DNA from: Lachnospiraceae bacterium
Lineage (GTDB): Bacteria > Bacillota > Clostridia > Lachnospirales > Lachnospiraceae
NCBI GenBank assembly: GCA_902362715.1
Contig: CABIXN010000002.1
Location: 496,001-560,000 of the forward strand
DNA length: 64,000 nucleotides
Direction: 5' to 3'
In this document: positions 36,472 to 44,016 of the stretch, piece by piece
How positions within the stretch are numbered: position 1 is the first letter of the stretch
Layout of the letters: each line of letters starts with the position of its first letter
Notes under the pieces: model-generated
Database searches by the model: none
Seen by the model: the letters and a program-made list of their open reading frames with translations, nothing else
Told to the model about the DNA's origin: nothing
Made by a program: the position numbers and the translations under genes

Positions 36472-36795
36472 TTAATTTTTTCGGTTAAGAAGTTCCTTTG
36501 TGACCATTAAAATCCAGTCTTTTACTTTCTGGATTTCTGCCTCTGATAATGGAGCAGGGTCATAATAAAAACTGCAGCCGTCGTAAGGGCTTTCACTGCT
36601 GGTACGAATCAGGATCCCGTCCTTTTTCAGATAGCCGCCCACACACATAGAATCCACGCTGTAACCGGAGTCTTCGGGCTTTAGAAGCTCTTCAATAATC
36701 TGATTCATCAGGTAGAAGTCTTCTTCTCCAGAGCAGCCGTTTAGATTAACCAGTATACATCCGTTTTTCATTTTGTATTCATCAAATAATTCCAT
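36472..36795 (-). CDS. hypothetical protein
   Basis: A small acidic protein of 107 aa on the opposite strand inside the ring-cleavage cluster. ATG 36795 has GGAGGG upstream and the codon use looks ordinary, so it is probably real. It has Cys residues in NGCILVNLNGCSGEEDF and SMCVGG and a C-terminal helix (SEAEIQKVKDWILMVTKELL). No membrane segment, HTH or known motif was recognised. It lies between the LysR-type promoter C and the BKACE gene, which may affect both. No function assigned. Confidence 0.6.
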   Translation of the reverse strand: MELFDEYKMKNGCILVNLNGCSGEEDFYLMNQIIEELLKPEDSGYSVDSMCVGGYLKKDGILIRTSSESPYDGCSFYYDPAPLSEAEIQKVKDWILMVTKELLNRKN

Positions 36796-36893
36796 GTCGT
36801 TCCCTCCTGTAGTGAATGTGTGGAAAGTATAACACAGATTTTATGAATGTCAAATCTAAAAATAAAAATTAATTCCCGAAAGGAGATCTTATT

Positions 36894-37901
36894 ATGGCAA
36901 AAACTATTATTACAGCGGCTCTCACCGGCGCGATTACCCCTCATGGATATGATGTTCCGGAAACACCGGAGGAAATCGCCAAAGCAGCTTATGAATGCTG
37001 GAAGGAAGGAGCAGCTATCGTACATCTTCACATGCGTGATGATGCCGGGGCAGGCGTTATGGATCCTGTAAAATTTTACGAGACAATTAAATTAATACGG
37101 ACCAATTATCCGGACTGTGATGTAATTGTAAACTGTACTTCGTCAGGAGATAACCGTGTTTCTGATGACTCTCCTTATGGGAATGCAGTAAGAATGCTTC
37201 ACCATGGAAACGTACCGGGAATTGAAATGGGAACTTTTGATGCCGGTTCTTTTAACTGGGGAATCCCAGGAGGAATTTTCAGTAACTCTCCTACTTTTTT
37301 AACAAATCTTGGAAACCTGTACCAGGAAAAGAATATTAAACCGGAATTTGAAGTGTTTGATCTGGGGATGATCCGGGCAGTTGGCGTTTACTGGAAAAAA
37401 GGAATTGTAAAAGCACCTCTTCATTTTCAGCTCTGTCTGGGGGTTGTAGGAGGTATGGCGGCTACTCCAAGAGATGTACAGGAAATGCTTTCTTACATCC
37501 AGCGACTGCAGTCTGAAGGAAATCTTCCTGAGGAAATTACTTGGTCTGCCTTCGGAATCGGAAAAGGACATCTGCCGGTTATGTTTTCTGCCCTGGCGAA
37601 TGATGGTCATATTCGTGTGGGTATGGAAGATAACGTGGTATACGGAAGAGATAAAGATGGCAAAAAAATTCTGGCAACAAATCTGATGCTTGTAAAACGG
37701 GCTGTGAAAGCGGTAGAAGCTTATGGAAACGAAGTGGCAACTTCAGCTGAAGCCCGCAAGATGCTGGGATTAGAGCCTCTGGATCATGAGGCTGTTGTAA
37801 AAGCACTGGAAGAAATCAGTGTAGAGCAACTAGAAGCAGCGAAGACAGAAGCCGGAGAAAAATACGGAACAACTTATTTCGCAGCGAAAAGTATGGGGTA
37901 A
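36894..37901 (+). CDS. beta-keto acid cleavage enzyme (BKACE, DUF849)
   Basis: A TIM-barrel enzyme of 335 aa that condenses a beta-keto acid with acetyl-CoA to give acetoacetate and a new acyl-CoA. The zinc site HLHMRD (His44, His46) matches His46/His48 of 3-keto-5-aminohexanoate cleavage enzyme; the third ligand is probably Glu of GMEDNVVYG. It is somewhat longer than typical members (~275-310 aa). In the phloroglucinol scheme its role would be triacetate (3,5-dioxohexanoate) acetoacetate-lyase, yielding acetoacetate and acetoacetyl-CoA. Dehydrocarnitine cleavage is the other well-known reaction next to this type of dehydrogenase. AAAGGAGA precedes the start. Confidence 0.85.
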   Translation: MAKTIITAALTGAITPHGYDVPETPEEIAKAAYECWKEGAAIVHLHMRDDAGAGVMDPVKFYETIKLIRTNYPDCDVIVNCTSSGDNRVSDDSPYGNAVRMLHHGNVPGIEMGTFDAGSFNWGIPGGIFSNSPTFLTNLGNLYQEKNIKPEFEVFDLGMIRAVGVYWKKGIVKAPLHFQLCLGVVGGMAATPRDVQEMLSYIQRLQSEGNLPEEITWSAFGIGKGHLPVMFSALANDGHIRVGMEDNVVYGRDKDGKKILATNLMLVKRAVKAVEAYGNEVATSAEARKMLGLEPLDHEAVVKALEEISVEQLEAAKTEAGEKYGTTYFAAKSMG

Positions 37902-37903
37902 AC

Positions 37904-37973
37904 GGTAATAACTTTTTGACATAACCGTTCAAATTTTGAGAATTTCCATTTGCAGTCAGGTGGATGATATACT
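37904..37973 (+). promoter_or_regulatory. LysR-type promoter B (T-N11-A box and -10)
   Basis: GGTAAT-N11-ATAACC (37904-37926), GAGAATTTCC ending at 37947, and a -10 TATACT at 37968-37973 (20 nt). It overlaps the sequence directly after the BKACE stop and drives the beta-diketone hydrolase-like gene. Confidence 0.65.
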
Positions 37974-38025
37974 CAAAACCAGATAGAGAAGAACTACATA
38001 ATGAAATTTCAGGAGGAAAAATATT

Positions 38026-39057
38026 ATGGCAAACGAAAAAAACAAACCTATGGCACCTTATGCCAAATTACCGGAACTTGAAGAGTATGGCGCATGGTTT
38101 AAAGACTTTGCAGATCTTTACCGTGAAGATGGAATCCTTCAGGTAACATGGAAAACAAATGACGGCCCGATGCATCACAGCGGAATGTCTCACCGTGCAA
38201 TTGGACAGCTGGTAAGAATGCTTTCTCTGGACTTTAAAAATGAAATTATCATTTTTACACATATCGGTGACAGCTGGATGACAGAGTCTGATCCTAACGG
38301 CTGGGAGACATATTCTGAACTGCCTACAGAGCGTTTCCAGCATCAGTATTTTGATGACACAAACCTGATCAAAAATATGATTTTTGACCTTGATGTTCCT
38401 ACAATTGGTGCAATTCCAGGATCCGGTTTCCATTGGGATTCTGCAATGCTTAGTGATGTAACAATTGCTTCTGAGGATACATGGATGGAAGTACCTCATG
38501 CCCACGGCGGATTAGTACCTGGTGATGCAATGGGACTTATGGCGCAGCATTATTTTGGAACAAAACGCGGCAATTATTACATGATGACAACACGTCAGTG
38601 GACAGCTCAGCAGATGCTTGACTGGGGAATGGTAAGTGAAGTAGTACCAAAAGACAAAGTTATGGATCGTGCATGGGAAATTGCCCGTATGTGGAAAACA
38701 ATGTCTTATGAAAACCGTACAATCATGTCCAATCTTGCAAAACGTCCGTTAAAGAAACTGCTTGTAGAAGATCTGAAATTACATACAGTCAGCGAGCAGT
38801 ATGGTTCTTTACTTCGTATTGCAGCAGGAGATCTGGGAGATCAGAATTCCGGTCAGCAGGATGAAAAATATATCAGCCGTACCAATGACTGGCGTTATAC
38901 ATTTGATTATATGCAGCAGCCTCAGAACTGTGAGACATGGGCAAAGTTCCGTACAGAGCCTATCGAGTGGTTCAAAAAAGTAGAAGCGGGCGAAGCTGAA
39001 AATCCATATGAAGTAAAACCGGTAAAACCATATCGTCCGGCACCGGCAGATAAATAG
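38026..39057 (+). CDS. crotonase-fold beta-diketone hydrolase, 6-oxocamphor-hydrolase-like
   Basis: A protein of 343 aa that generic annotation would call enoyl-CoA hydratase. Set against 6-oxocamphor hydrolase (OCH) as I recall it, the OCH catalytic residues His45, His122, His145, Asp154 and Glu244 all have partners at matching spacing: His56 (GMSHRAI), His136 (GSGFHWDS), His158 and Asp167 (VPHAHGGLVPGD) and Glu257 (TVSEQYG). OCH opens cyclic beta-diketones by a retro-Claisen hydrolysis without CoA. Here the likely job is opening a cyclohexane-1,3-dione-type ring to a 5-oxo acid. An extra C-terminal tail of ~80 residues (basic/Pro-rich end) is not in OCH. It has its own LysR-type promoter. 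Confidence 0.78.
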   Translation: MANEKNKPMAPYAKLPELEEYGAWFKDFADLYREDGILQVTWKTNDGPMHHSGMSHRAIGQLVRMLSLDFKNEIIIFTHIGDSWMTESDPNGWETYSELPTERFQHQYFDDTNLIKNMIFDLDVPTIGAIPGSGFHWDSAMLSDVTIASEDTWMEVPHAHGGLVPGDAMGLMAQHYFGTKRGNYYMMTTRQWTAQQMLDWGMVSEVVPKDKVMDRAWEIARMWKTMSYENRTIMSNLAKRPLKKLLVEDLKLHTVSEQYGSLLRIAAGDLGDQNSGQQDEKYISRTNDWRYTFDYMQQPQNCETWAKFRTEPIEWFKKVEAGEAENPYEVKPVKPYRPAPADK

Positions 39058-39090
39058 AATAGTTAAATAAGGATAGGTATTATAGTAAAA

Positions 39091-39137
39091 AATAAGATGG
39101 AGCAGTCTGGAAAGAGCTGCTTCATCTTATTTTTTTC
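39091..39137 (+). terminator. intrinsic terminator
   Basis: AATAAGATGGAGCAG (39091-39105) / CTGCTTCATCTTATT (39116-39130), one mismatch, then six T. It may serve both convergent genes. Confidence 0.85.
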
Positions 39138-39183
39138 TGTGAGCAGTGCGGAAGCGGCTTGATTACCCTGAAATAGAATCATA

Positions 39184-40032
39184 TTAAGTTAGCCGTAATG
39201 TCCAGAATTTTTGTCTGTTATCATTAAGAACCATTTTTCCGGATTCTAGTGCACTTTGCGGAGGGGTTCTGTAAATACCTCTGCGGCTGATCCAGGGGGA
39301 ACCGGATTTTTTTAAGATAATCATGGATTCTAATAACTGAAGGGAAACGGATAAAACATCCATAATGGGAACCTGATCAATTTGTGTCAGACCATGAGGC
39401 TGGGAGTTCTCACAGCCGGGGGCAATCCGCAGTGCAGGGGACATCAGGCCGCAGCAGGGAATCAAAATTTCAGCGCCCTGATTAATTAGAGGTTTTCCAG
39501 CTGTAATAAAACTATCTATAGTTTCAGATGCATGAATAAGTCCTTCTGGCTGTTTTTGAGGAGGCTCCGGTGTAGCTTGAATACCGGCACAGAAATCTTT
39601 CAGACCTAATATATTTACTTTGTGCCAGGTTTCATGAATATTTGCTTCTGAAATAACCACAAGACCAAATTTTTTAGCCATAATTGCTGCCATGTACAGG
39701 GAAGCTTCACCAATACTGATAACGGGAATATTTACAAGACTTCTGATCTGATCAAGCATAGGATCGCCAAAACAAGTAATCAGGATACCGTCAAACCCTT
39801 CCTTTTCCGCTGAGAGACAGGATTGCAGTACTGCCTGGGAATTTAAGAGATCAATTGCCGGATAAAAAAAGCCTTCCATGCCAATAATCCCCCAGTCACT
39901 AAATTTTGAAAAAATTTCTGTGTCAGGACGTCTTACTAAATTAAAATTTTCCTTCCAGATTTTTGAAAGATGATTAACAGCAAAATCATCATTTTCTTTA
40001 GCAATGGCAACGTTGGCCAGCATGATTTTCAT
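39184..40032 (-). CDS. Asp/Glu/hydantoin racemase superfamily protein
   Basis: A protein of 282 aa with the two-Cys layout of this superfamily: Cys in LITCFGDPMLDQ and a Cys pair in ILIPCCGLMSP, plus the N-terminal strand MLANVAIAKEND. Relatives racemise amino acids or hydantoins, isomerise maleate, or decarboxylate arylmalonates, all by deprotonating a carbon alpha to a carboxylate. Between the hydrolase and a LysR regulator it may isomerise or decarboxylate an acid intermediate. It is longer than Asp racemase (~230 aa). CAGAAAGGGG precedes ATG 40032. Confidence 0.75.
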   Translation of the reverse strand: MKIMLANVAIAKENDDFAVNHLSKIWKENFNLVRRPDTEIFSKFSDWGIIGMEGFFYPAIDLLNSQAVLQSCLSAEKEGFDGILITCFGDPMLDQIRSLVNIPVISIGEASLYMAAIMAKKFGLVVISEANIHETWHKVNILGLKDFCAGIQATPEPPQKQPEGLIHASETIDSFITAGKPLINQGAEILIPCCGLMSPALRIAPGCENSQPHGLTQIDQVPIMDVLSVSLQLLESMIILKKSGSPWISRRGIYRTPPQSALESGKMVLNDNRQKFWTLRLT

Positions 40033-40163
40033 TGAAAAACCCCTTTCTGATTTATATTTTATGCTGCTACTATAGCATCTGCATAAGCTTGAATACAGTG
40101 AGTTTAATGCATGGCAGACTGCGGTTCTTTCAGTCAGAATTTTTTATACAACAAAAATTTAAT

Positions 40164-41066
40164 TCAATGGGAAACATTATGATTTAAAATCTGTTCAAAT
40201 AAGAAAACTGCCGGATTTGAGGTATCTTTTTTAAAACGAGCGACGATCTCTACCCGGGAATCCTTATCCAGATCTATAAAGGTGAGTCCCGGATTTATTT
40301 CGCAGCAGCACTTTGGAAAAAAGGTAATTCCCATTCCGGCACTAACAAGCATCAGAGCAGATTCAACGTCTGAAGTATATGTTGTTATGTTGGGGATAAA
40401 CCCGGTTTTCTGACAATCACGTATCATTGCCTTAAAGGTATATTCGCTGATTTTGGGATTGACAAAAATCACCGGATCATTGGAGAATACATTTCGTTTT
40501 ACCTTTCTTTTCCCGGACAGATAGTGGTCCTGGGGAAGAACGGCGCAGATTGGTTCGCTGGAAACAATTTTTTCAGTAATTGTTTCTGTATGAAATGGTT
40601 CAAAGCTGATTGTAAAAATAAGATCTAATTTATTTGTCTCAAGCTTTTGGCTGAGGTTTTGAATGGAATCCTGTATCAGAGTAATCTGAATATCTGGATG
40701 CTGTTCCCGGAATTTACGGATGAGCTCTGGCAGGATTTTTTTTTCGTGCAGTCCCTGAAAACCGATTGTTAAAATGCCGGTACATCCATTTTCGATCTGC
40801 CAGGCGTTGGCTACAGCCTGAGAGAAATTAGTCAGAAGATGTCTGGCATCTGCATAAAAGGATTTTCCGCTTTCGGTCAAGGCTACATAATGCCTGGTTC
40901 GTTTAAACAGTTTCAGCCCCAGCTGGCGTTCTATATTTATAATATTCTGGCTCATAGCCGTCTGGGCAATGTGATTTTTTTCAGCAGCTTTTGTGAAGCT
41001 CAGGCATTCGGCCGCGTCAATAAAATACTGCAGCTGTCTAAGATGAATATAATGATTATAATCCAA
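40164..41066 (-). CDS. LysR family transcriptional regulator
   Basis: A regulator of 300 aa. The N-terminal winged HTH (HLRQLQYFIDAAECLSFTKA, HIAQTAMSQNIINIERQLG, LKLFKR) is followed by a periplasmic-binding-like effector domain (ILTIGFQGLHEKKILPELI). It is divergent from the LysR gene at 41311 across a 244-nt gap and next to the catabolic cluster. It is a candidate activator at the four T-N11-A promoters. Which of the two LysR proteins binds them is unknown. Confidence 0.88.
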   Translation of the reverse strand: MDYNHYIHLRQLQYFIDAAECLSFTKAAEKNHIAQTAMSQNIINIERQLGLKLFKRTRHYVALTESGKSFYADARHLLTNFSQAVANAWQIENGCTGILTIGFQGLHEKKILPELIRKFREQHPDIQITLIQDSIQNLSQKLETNKLDLIFTISFEPFHTETITEKIVSSEPICAVLPQDHYLSGKRKVKRNVFSNDPVIFVNPKISEYTFKAMIRDCQKTGFIPNITTYTSDVESALMLVSAGMGITFFPKCCCEINPGLTFIDLDKDSRVEIVARFKKDTSNPAVFLFEQILNHNVSH

Positions 41067-41310
41067 AAAATCACCGGCTTTCTGTATGAATAGAATTTAG
41101 AAGCATAACCTTATGATAGAATTACTATATCATTAGGGCAAAAGAAGGTACAGTCGAAAAAACCGGAAGCTGAATGCGTAAAATGCATCCAGATAAATGT
41201 GAAAAAGGAAAATTTGACTATAATTGTAAAGAAATTGAATGTATAATATTAAATATGTAAAGCCTGCTGCATGCTGGCTGACAGGAAAATGATACAAGCA
41301 GGAGGGCCGT

Positions 41311-42207
41311 ATGAACTCGAAACAAATTGAATGTTTTTTATGTGTGGCAGATTGCCTGAATATATCCAATGGGGCACAAAAGCTTTATGCATCGCAATCA
41401 ACAGTCAGCAGGCAGATCAGTCTGCTAGAAGAGGAACTTTCAGTTTTACTATTTGTACGGGGAAATAATTATCTGCGTTTGACACCTGCCGGGGCGGCCA
41501 TGTATCAGACATTTTTGGAGATGGATCAATTATTTCGCCAGGGACATAAAAATGCCTTGAGGTTAAATGAAGGAAAAGAGGGCAGTCTCTGTATTGGATT
41601 TTACTGCAATATGCAGATTGAGTCTTTTTTGAATCAAATTGTAATGCAGTTTCGGGAAACATATCCGGATATTATCCTTGATTTTGGATGTGCGCCTAAC
41701 GGTTCGCTGGACTCTTTTATCAGATCCAATTTTTTTGATGTTATTTTTCTGCATGATTTTGATGAGATTAACAATTCTGAGTTTTTATATGAACGAGTAT
41801 GTAATACACATCAGTTTCTGTTATATGGAAAAAATCACAGGCTGGCCCAAAAATCGTCTCCGCATTTTTCCGATTTTAGGGACGAGGTGTTCTGGACGGT
41901 AAAGGATCGGGATTGTCAGGCTCATATGAAGGGGAAAGAGAGAATCTTTCATTCTTATGGAATTGAACAGTGGAACACCAGGGAGGCGGCTAATATAGAT
42001 ACTGCTCTTTTAAATGTGCGTCTTGGAAATGGCTGCATTTTTTTAGATCCGCTTACTTACCAGGTCAATGATAAATTTTACAAAATTTTAGAGCTGCCGG
42101 AGGAAATTTCAGGCGTCGGGATCAATCTTGCCTGGAATAAAAATAATTTGAATCCTGCGATTCCTTTATTTGTCAATCAGTTTGTTAATCAGAAAATTAA
42201 CCTCTGA
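41311..42207 (+). CDS. LysR family transcriptional regulator
   Basis: A regulator of 298 aa. The HTH (MNSKQIECFLCVADCLNIS, YASQSTVSRQISLLEEELSV) and effector domain (GSLCIGFYCNMQIESFLNQI) have normal LysR length. It is divergent from the LysR at 40164 and convergent with the GntP permease, with which it shares a strong terminator. It may govern the ring-cleavage cluster, the permease or the Mo-enzyme operon. AGCAGGAGGGC precedes ATG 41311. The 41067-41310 gap has no recognisable gene. Confidence 0.88.
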   Translation: MNSKQIECFLCVADCLNISNGAQKLYASQSTVSRQISLLEEELSVLLFVRGNNYLRLTPAGAAMYQTFLEMDQLFRQGHKNALRLNEGKEGSLCIGFYCNMQIESFLNQIVMQFRETYPDIILDFGCAPNGSLDSFIRSNFFDVIFLHDFDEINNSEFLYERVCNTHQFLLYGKNHRLAQKSSPHFSDFRDEVFWTVKDRDCQAHMKGKERIFHSYGIEQWNTREAANIDTALLNVRLGNGCIFLDPLTYQVNDKFYKILELPEEISGVGINLAWNKNNLNPAIPLFVNQFVNQKINL

Positions 42208-42225
42208 TTATGTTGTACTTCAAAT

Positions 42226-42300
42226 AAAAACCCGTTGCTTTGAACAATTCTTTTGTCGGAAAATTTTCTGACAGGATAGTTTAAAGCGACGGGTTTTTAT
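42226..42300. terminator. bidirectional intrinsic terminator
   Basis: A long stem: AAAAACCCGTTGCTTTGAAC (42226-42245) against GTTTAAAGCGACGGGTTTTT (42279-42298), mismatched only at two G-T-compatible positions. It lies between convergent LysR and permease genes. Confidence 0.85.
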
Positions 42301-42322
42301 TCTTTATAAGGGGCAGTGTGTA

Positions 42323-43675
42323 TTAATTTAGTCCCGGAGCAATTATATAGATCAGAGCGCACAGGAGTGAGGCTGCGAATGTATAAACAACGGTATTCAG
42401 GAACATCGGCAGGTAAGATTCTTTATAACTTGTACGGGCAAGCCCGATGGTCAGCACGCACATACCGTTAACCGGAAGGGATTCAAAGGTGGTAGCTGAC
42501 AGGGCGGCAACACGCCCAAGGCCATGAACATTAAAGTCAATACCTTTAGATGCCAGAATCCCTACTACAATTGGGAGACCCACATACAGTGCTACAGGGG
42601 GAGCACTGGTCAGGGCAACGATAACGCAGATCGTAAGAAGTCCAAGAAGGACCGGGTGCAGGCTGAGTGTGGACAGAGCGCCTACAATTGCACCGAAGGC
42701 AGCTGTTGAAGTGACAACAGTCGCAAGTCCGGATGGTGTAGATACTGTTGCAAGGGCGTGAGGGTACTGGCCTGCTCCGTCATTAATGGTTTTGATAAGA
42801 CCTTTGAGTAAGGAGCCGTCTTTCCTATCAATATAACGTCCCATAAGAATTAAAGCTGCGATATTTCCGGCGGCCAGAGCAATAGCAACGTCCAGCTTTG
42901 CTACTGAATAAAGTAAAAATACCAGTATAAGAGGAATTAGTGCAATCCAGAAATTTGGGAGCTTAATATTCTCAGAGAAAATATCTATTTTTTTGATATC
43001 GCCCGGGTCAAAATGTTCCCCATTCTTTTTGGATTTAATAATCATGGTAGTTAAAGTCAGATATCCTAGTATGATTACAACCGCCACTGCAATAAGACCC
43101 GGAACCAGGCCTGATGTAGAGCTTACATCATACCCTTCTTTAGTCAGCGCGCCGACCATGGCGATATTGTCAATCTGCGGCGCTCCGGGACAGGCCATAA
43201 ATGCACAGTTTAACATGAGCATAGCGGGAATGTATTTTCGCGGAATGTCTACCATTTCTGCAATGATAAAAGCAATTGGAAATGTTGTGAAGGTAAGGAC
43301 AAATCCGTCAATTCCGCCTAAAGTCATTGCCCCGGCGATAATCAACATAATAAGAATTGCAATACGTACCTGAGCGTTTCCCTGATGTTTTACGATAAAT
43401 TTGGTGGTCAGCGTTTTAGCAATAGATGCAGCAGCCTTGGTTTCTGTATAGACTTTGCCAAGAACAACCCCAAGAAAAATAATAGCAAAAAGCTGAATAA
43501 TCATTTCTCCTAGTCCCTGGGCAAAGGTATAAAATGTATCCACAGCTCCCATAGAGTTTGTTACGGCAACAATGATAGCGCAGACAGGTGCAACAATAAA
43601 TGAGGATATTCCTTTGTATACCAGCAGCATAAATAAAGCCAGTGCGATGATGATTCCGATAATACCAATAGTCAT
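42323..43675 (-). CDS. GntP family permease
   Basis: An ion-coupled carboxylate transporter of 450 aa with about 12-14 hydrophobic helices. It has GVVLGKVYTETKAAASIAKTL, GALSTLSLHPVLLGLLT and ASKGIDFNVHGLGRVAALSA, resembling gluconate/3-hydroxybutyrate-type permeases. The start is set at 43675 (MTIGIIGIIIALALFML), with GGGAGAAGGAA just upstream; the longer frame to 43714 lacks a ribosome site. It is the only transporter in the ring-cleavage region, so it probably imports a hydroxy- or aromatic acid substrate or exports an acid product. Confidence 0.83.
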   Translation of the reverse strand: MTIGIIGIIIALALFMLLVYKGISSFIVAPVCAIIVAVTNSMGAVDTFYTFAQGLGEMIIQLFAIIFLGVVLGKVYTETKAAASIAKTLTTKFIVKHQGNAQVRIAILIMLIIAGAMTLGGIDGFVLTFTTFPIAFIIAEMVDIPRKYIPAMLMLNCAFMACPGAPQIDNIAMVGALTKEGYDVSSTSGLVPGLIAVAVVIILGYLTLTTMIIKSKKNGEHFDPGDIKKIDIFSENIKLPNFWIALIPLILVFLLYSVAKLDVAIALAAGNIAALILMGRYIDRKDGSLLKGLIKTINDGAGQYPHALATVSTPSGLATVVTSTAAFGAIVGALSTLSLHPVLLGLLTICVIVALTSAPPVALYVGLPIVVGILASKGIDFNVHGLGRVAALSATTFESLPVNGMCVLTIGLARTSYKESYLPMFLNTVVYTFAASLLCALIYIIAPGLN

Positions 43676-44016
43676 TTTCCTTCTCCCTTCTATTACAAGT
43701 TTATTTGTGCCCACAGCAGATCAGTTCATTTTCCTGCGACTCCTTTCTTTGGCAGATGTGCTGTGAATCACTGCCTTGTGTTTTTATGATGTACTTATCA
43801 TAACAGCCGTTTTTGACGTTTGTAAAAACGGATATTTAGAACCCTGGTTCTAAAAAATAGATTCTGAGCTTTTCTGAAATGTAAAGTCCTTTCGTATGGG
43901 GATTTGAGGTCCGGTAAGAAGAAAAACTTCTGTCAGAAACCAAAAAGTCATGTTTGTCGTATGAGATTCAGATGCTTTACAATTCAGGAAAAGAAAGAGA
44001 AATGGAGGGCTGTATT
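43676..44016. promoter_or_regulatory. divergent regulatory region with two palindromes
   Basis: This 341-nt gap separates the permease (minus) from the Mo-enzyme operon (plus). It contains CCGTTTTT / AAAAACGG (43807-43814 / 43824-43831) and a 14-bp palindrome AGAACCCTGGTTCT (43838-43851), both plausible operators. No T-N11-A box of the type seen in the ring-cleavage cluster was found. No gene is visible in the gap. Confidence 0.45.

Noticed and set aside
34328-37901. Carnitine degradation as the cluster's function
   Set aside because: The dehydrogenase and BKACE families fit dehydrocarnitine cleavage, but no betaine/carnitine transporter, methyltransferase or betainyl-CoA thioesterase gene is present, and the beta-diketone hydrolase and SDR would be unexplained. 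Kept only as an alternative.
40033-40163. A fifth LysR T-N11-A promoter upstream of the racemase-like gene
   Set aside because: On the minus strand a GTATAA and a GAAAGAACC occur, but spacing and sequence do not match the four clear boxes.
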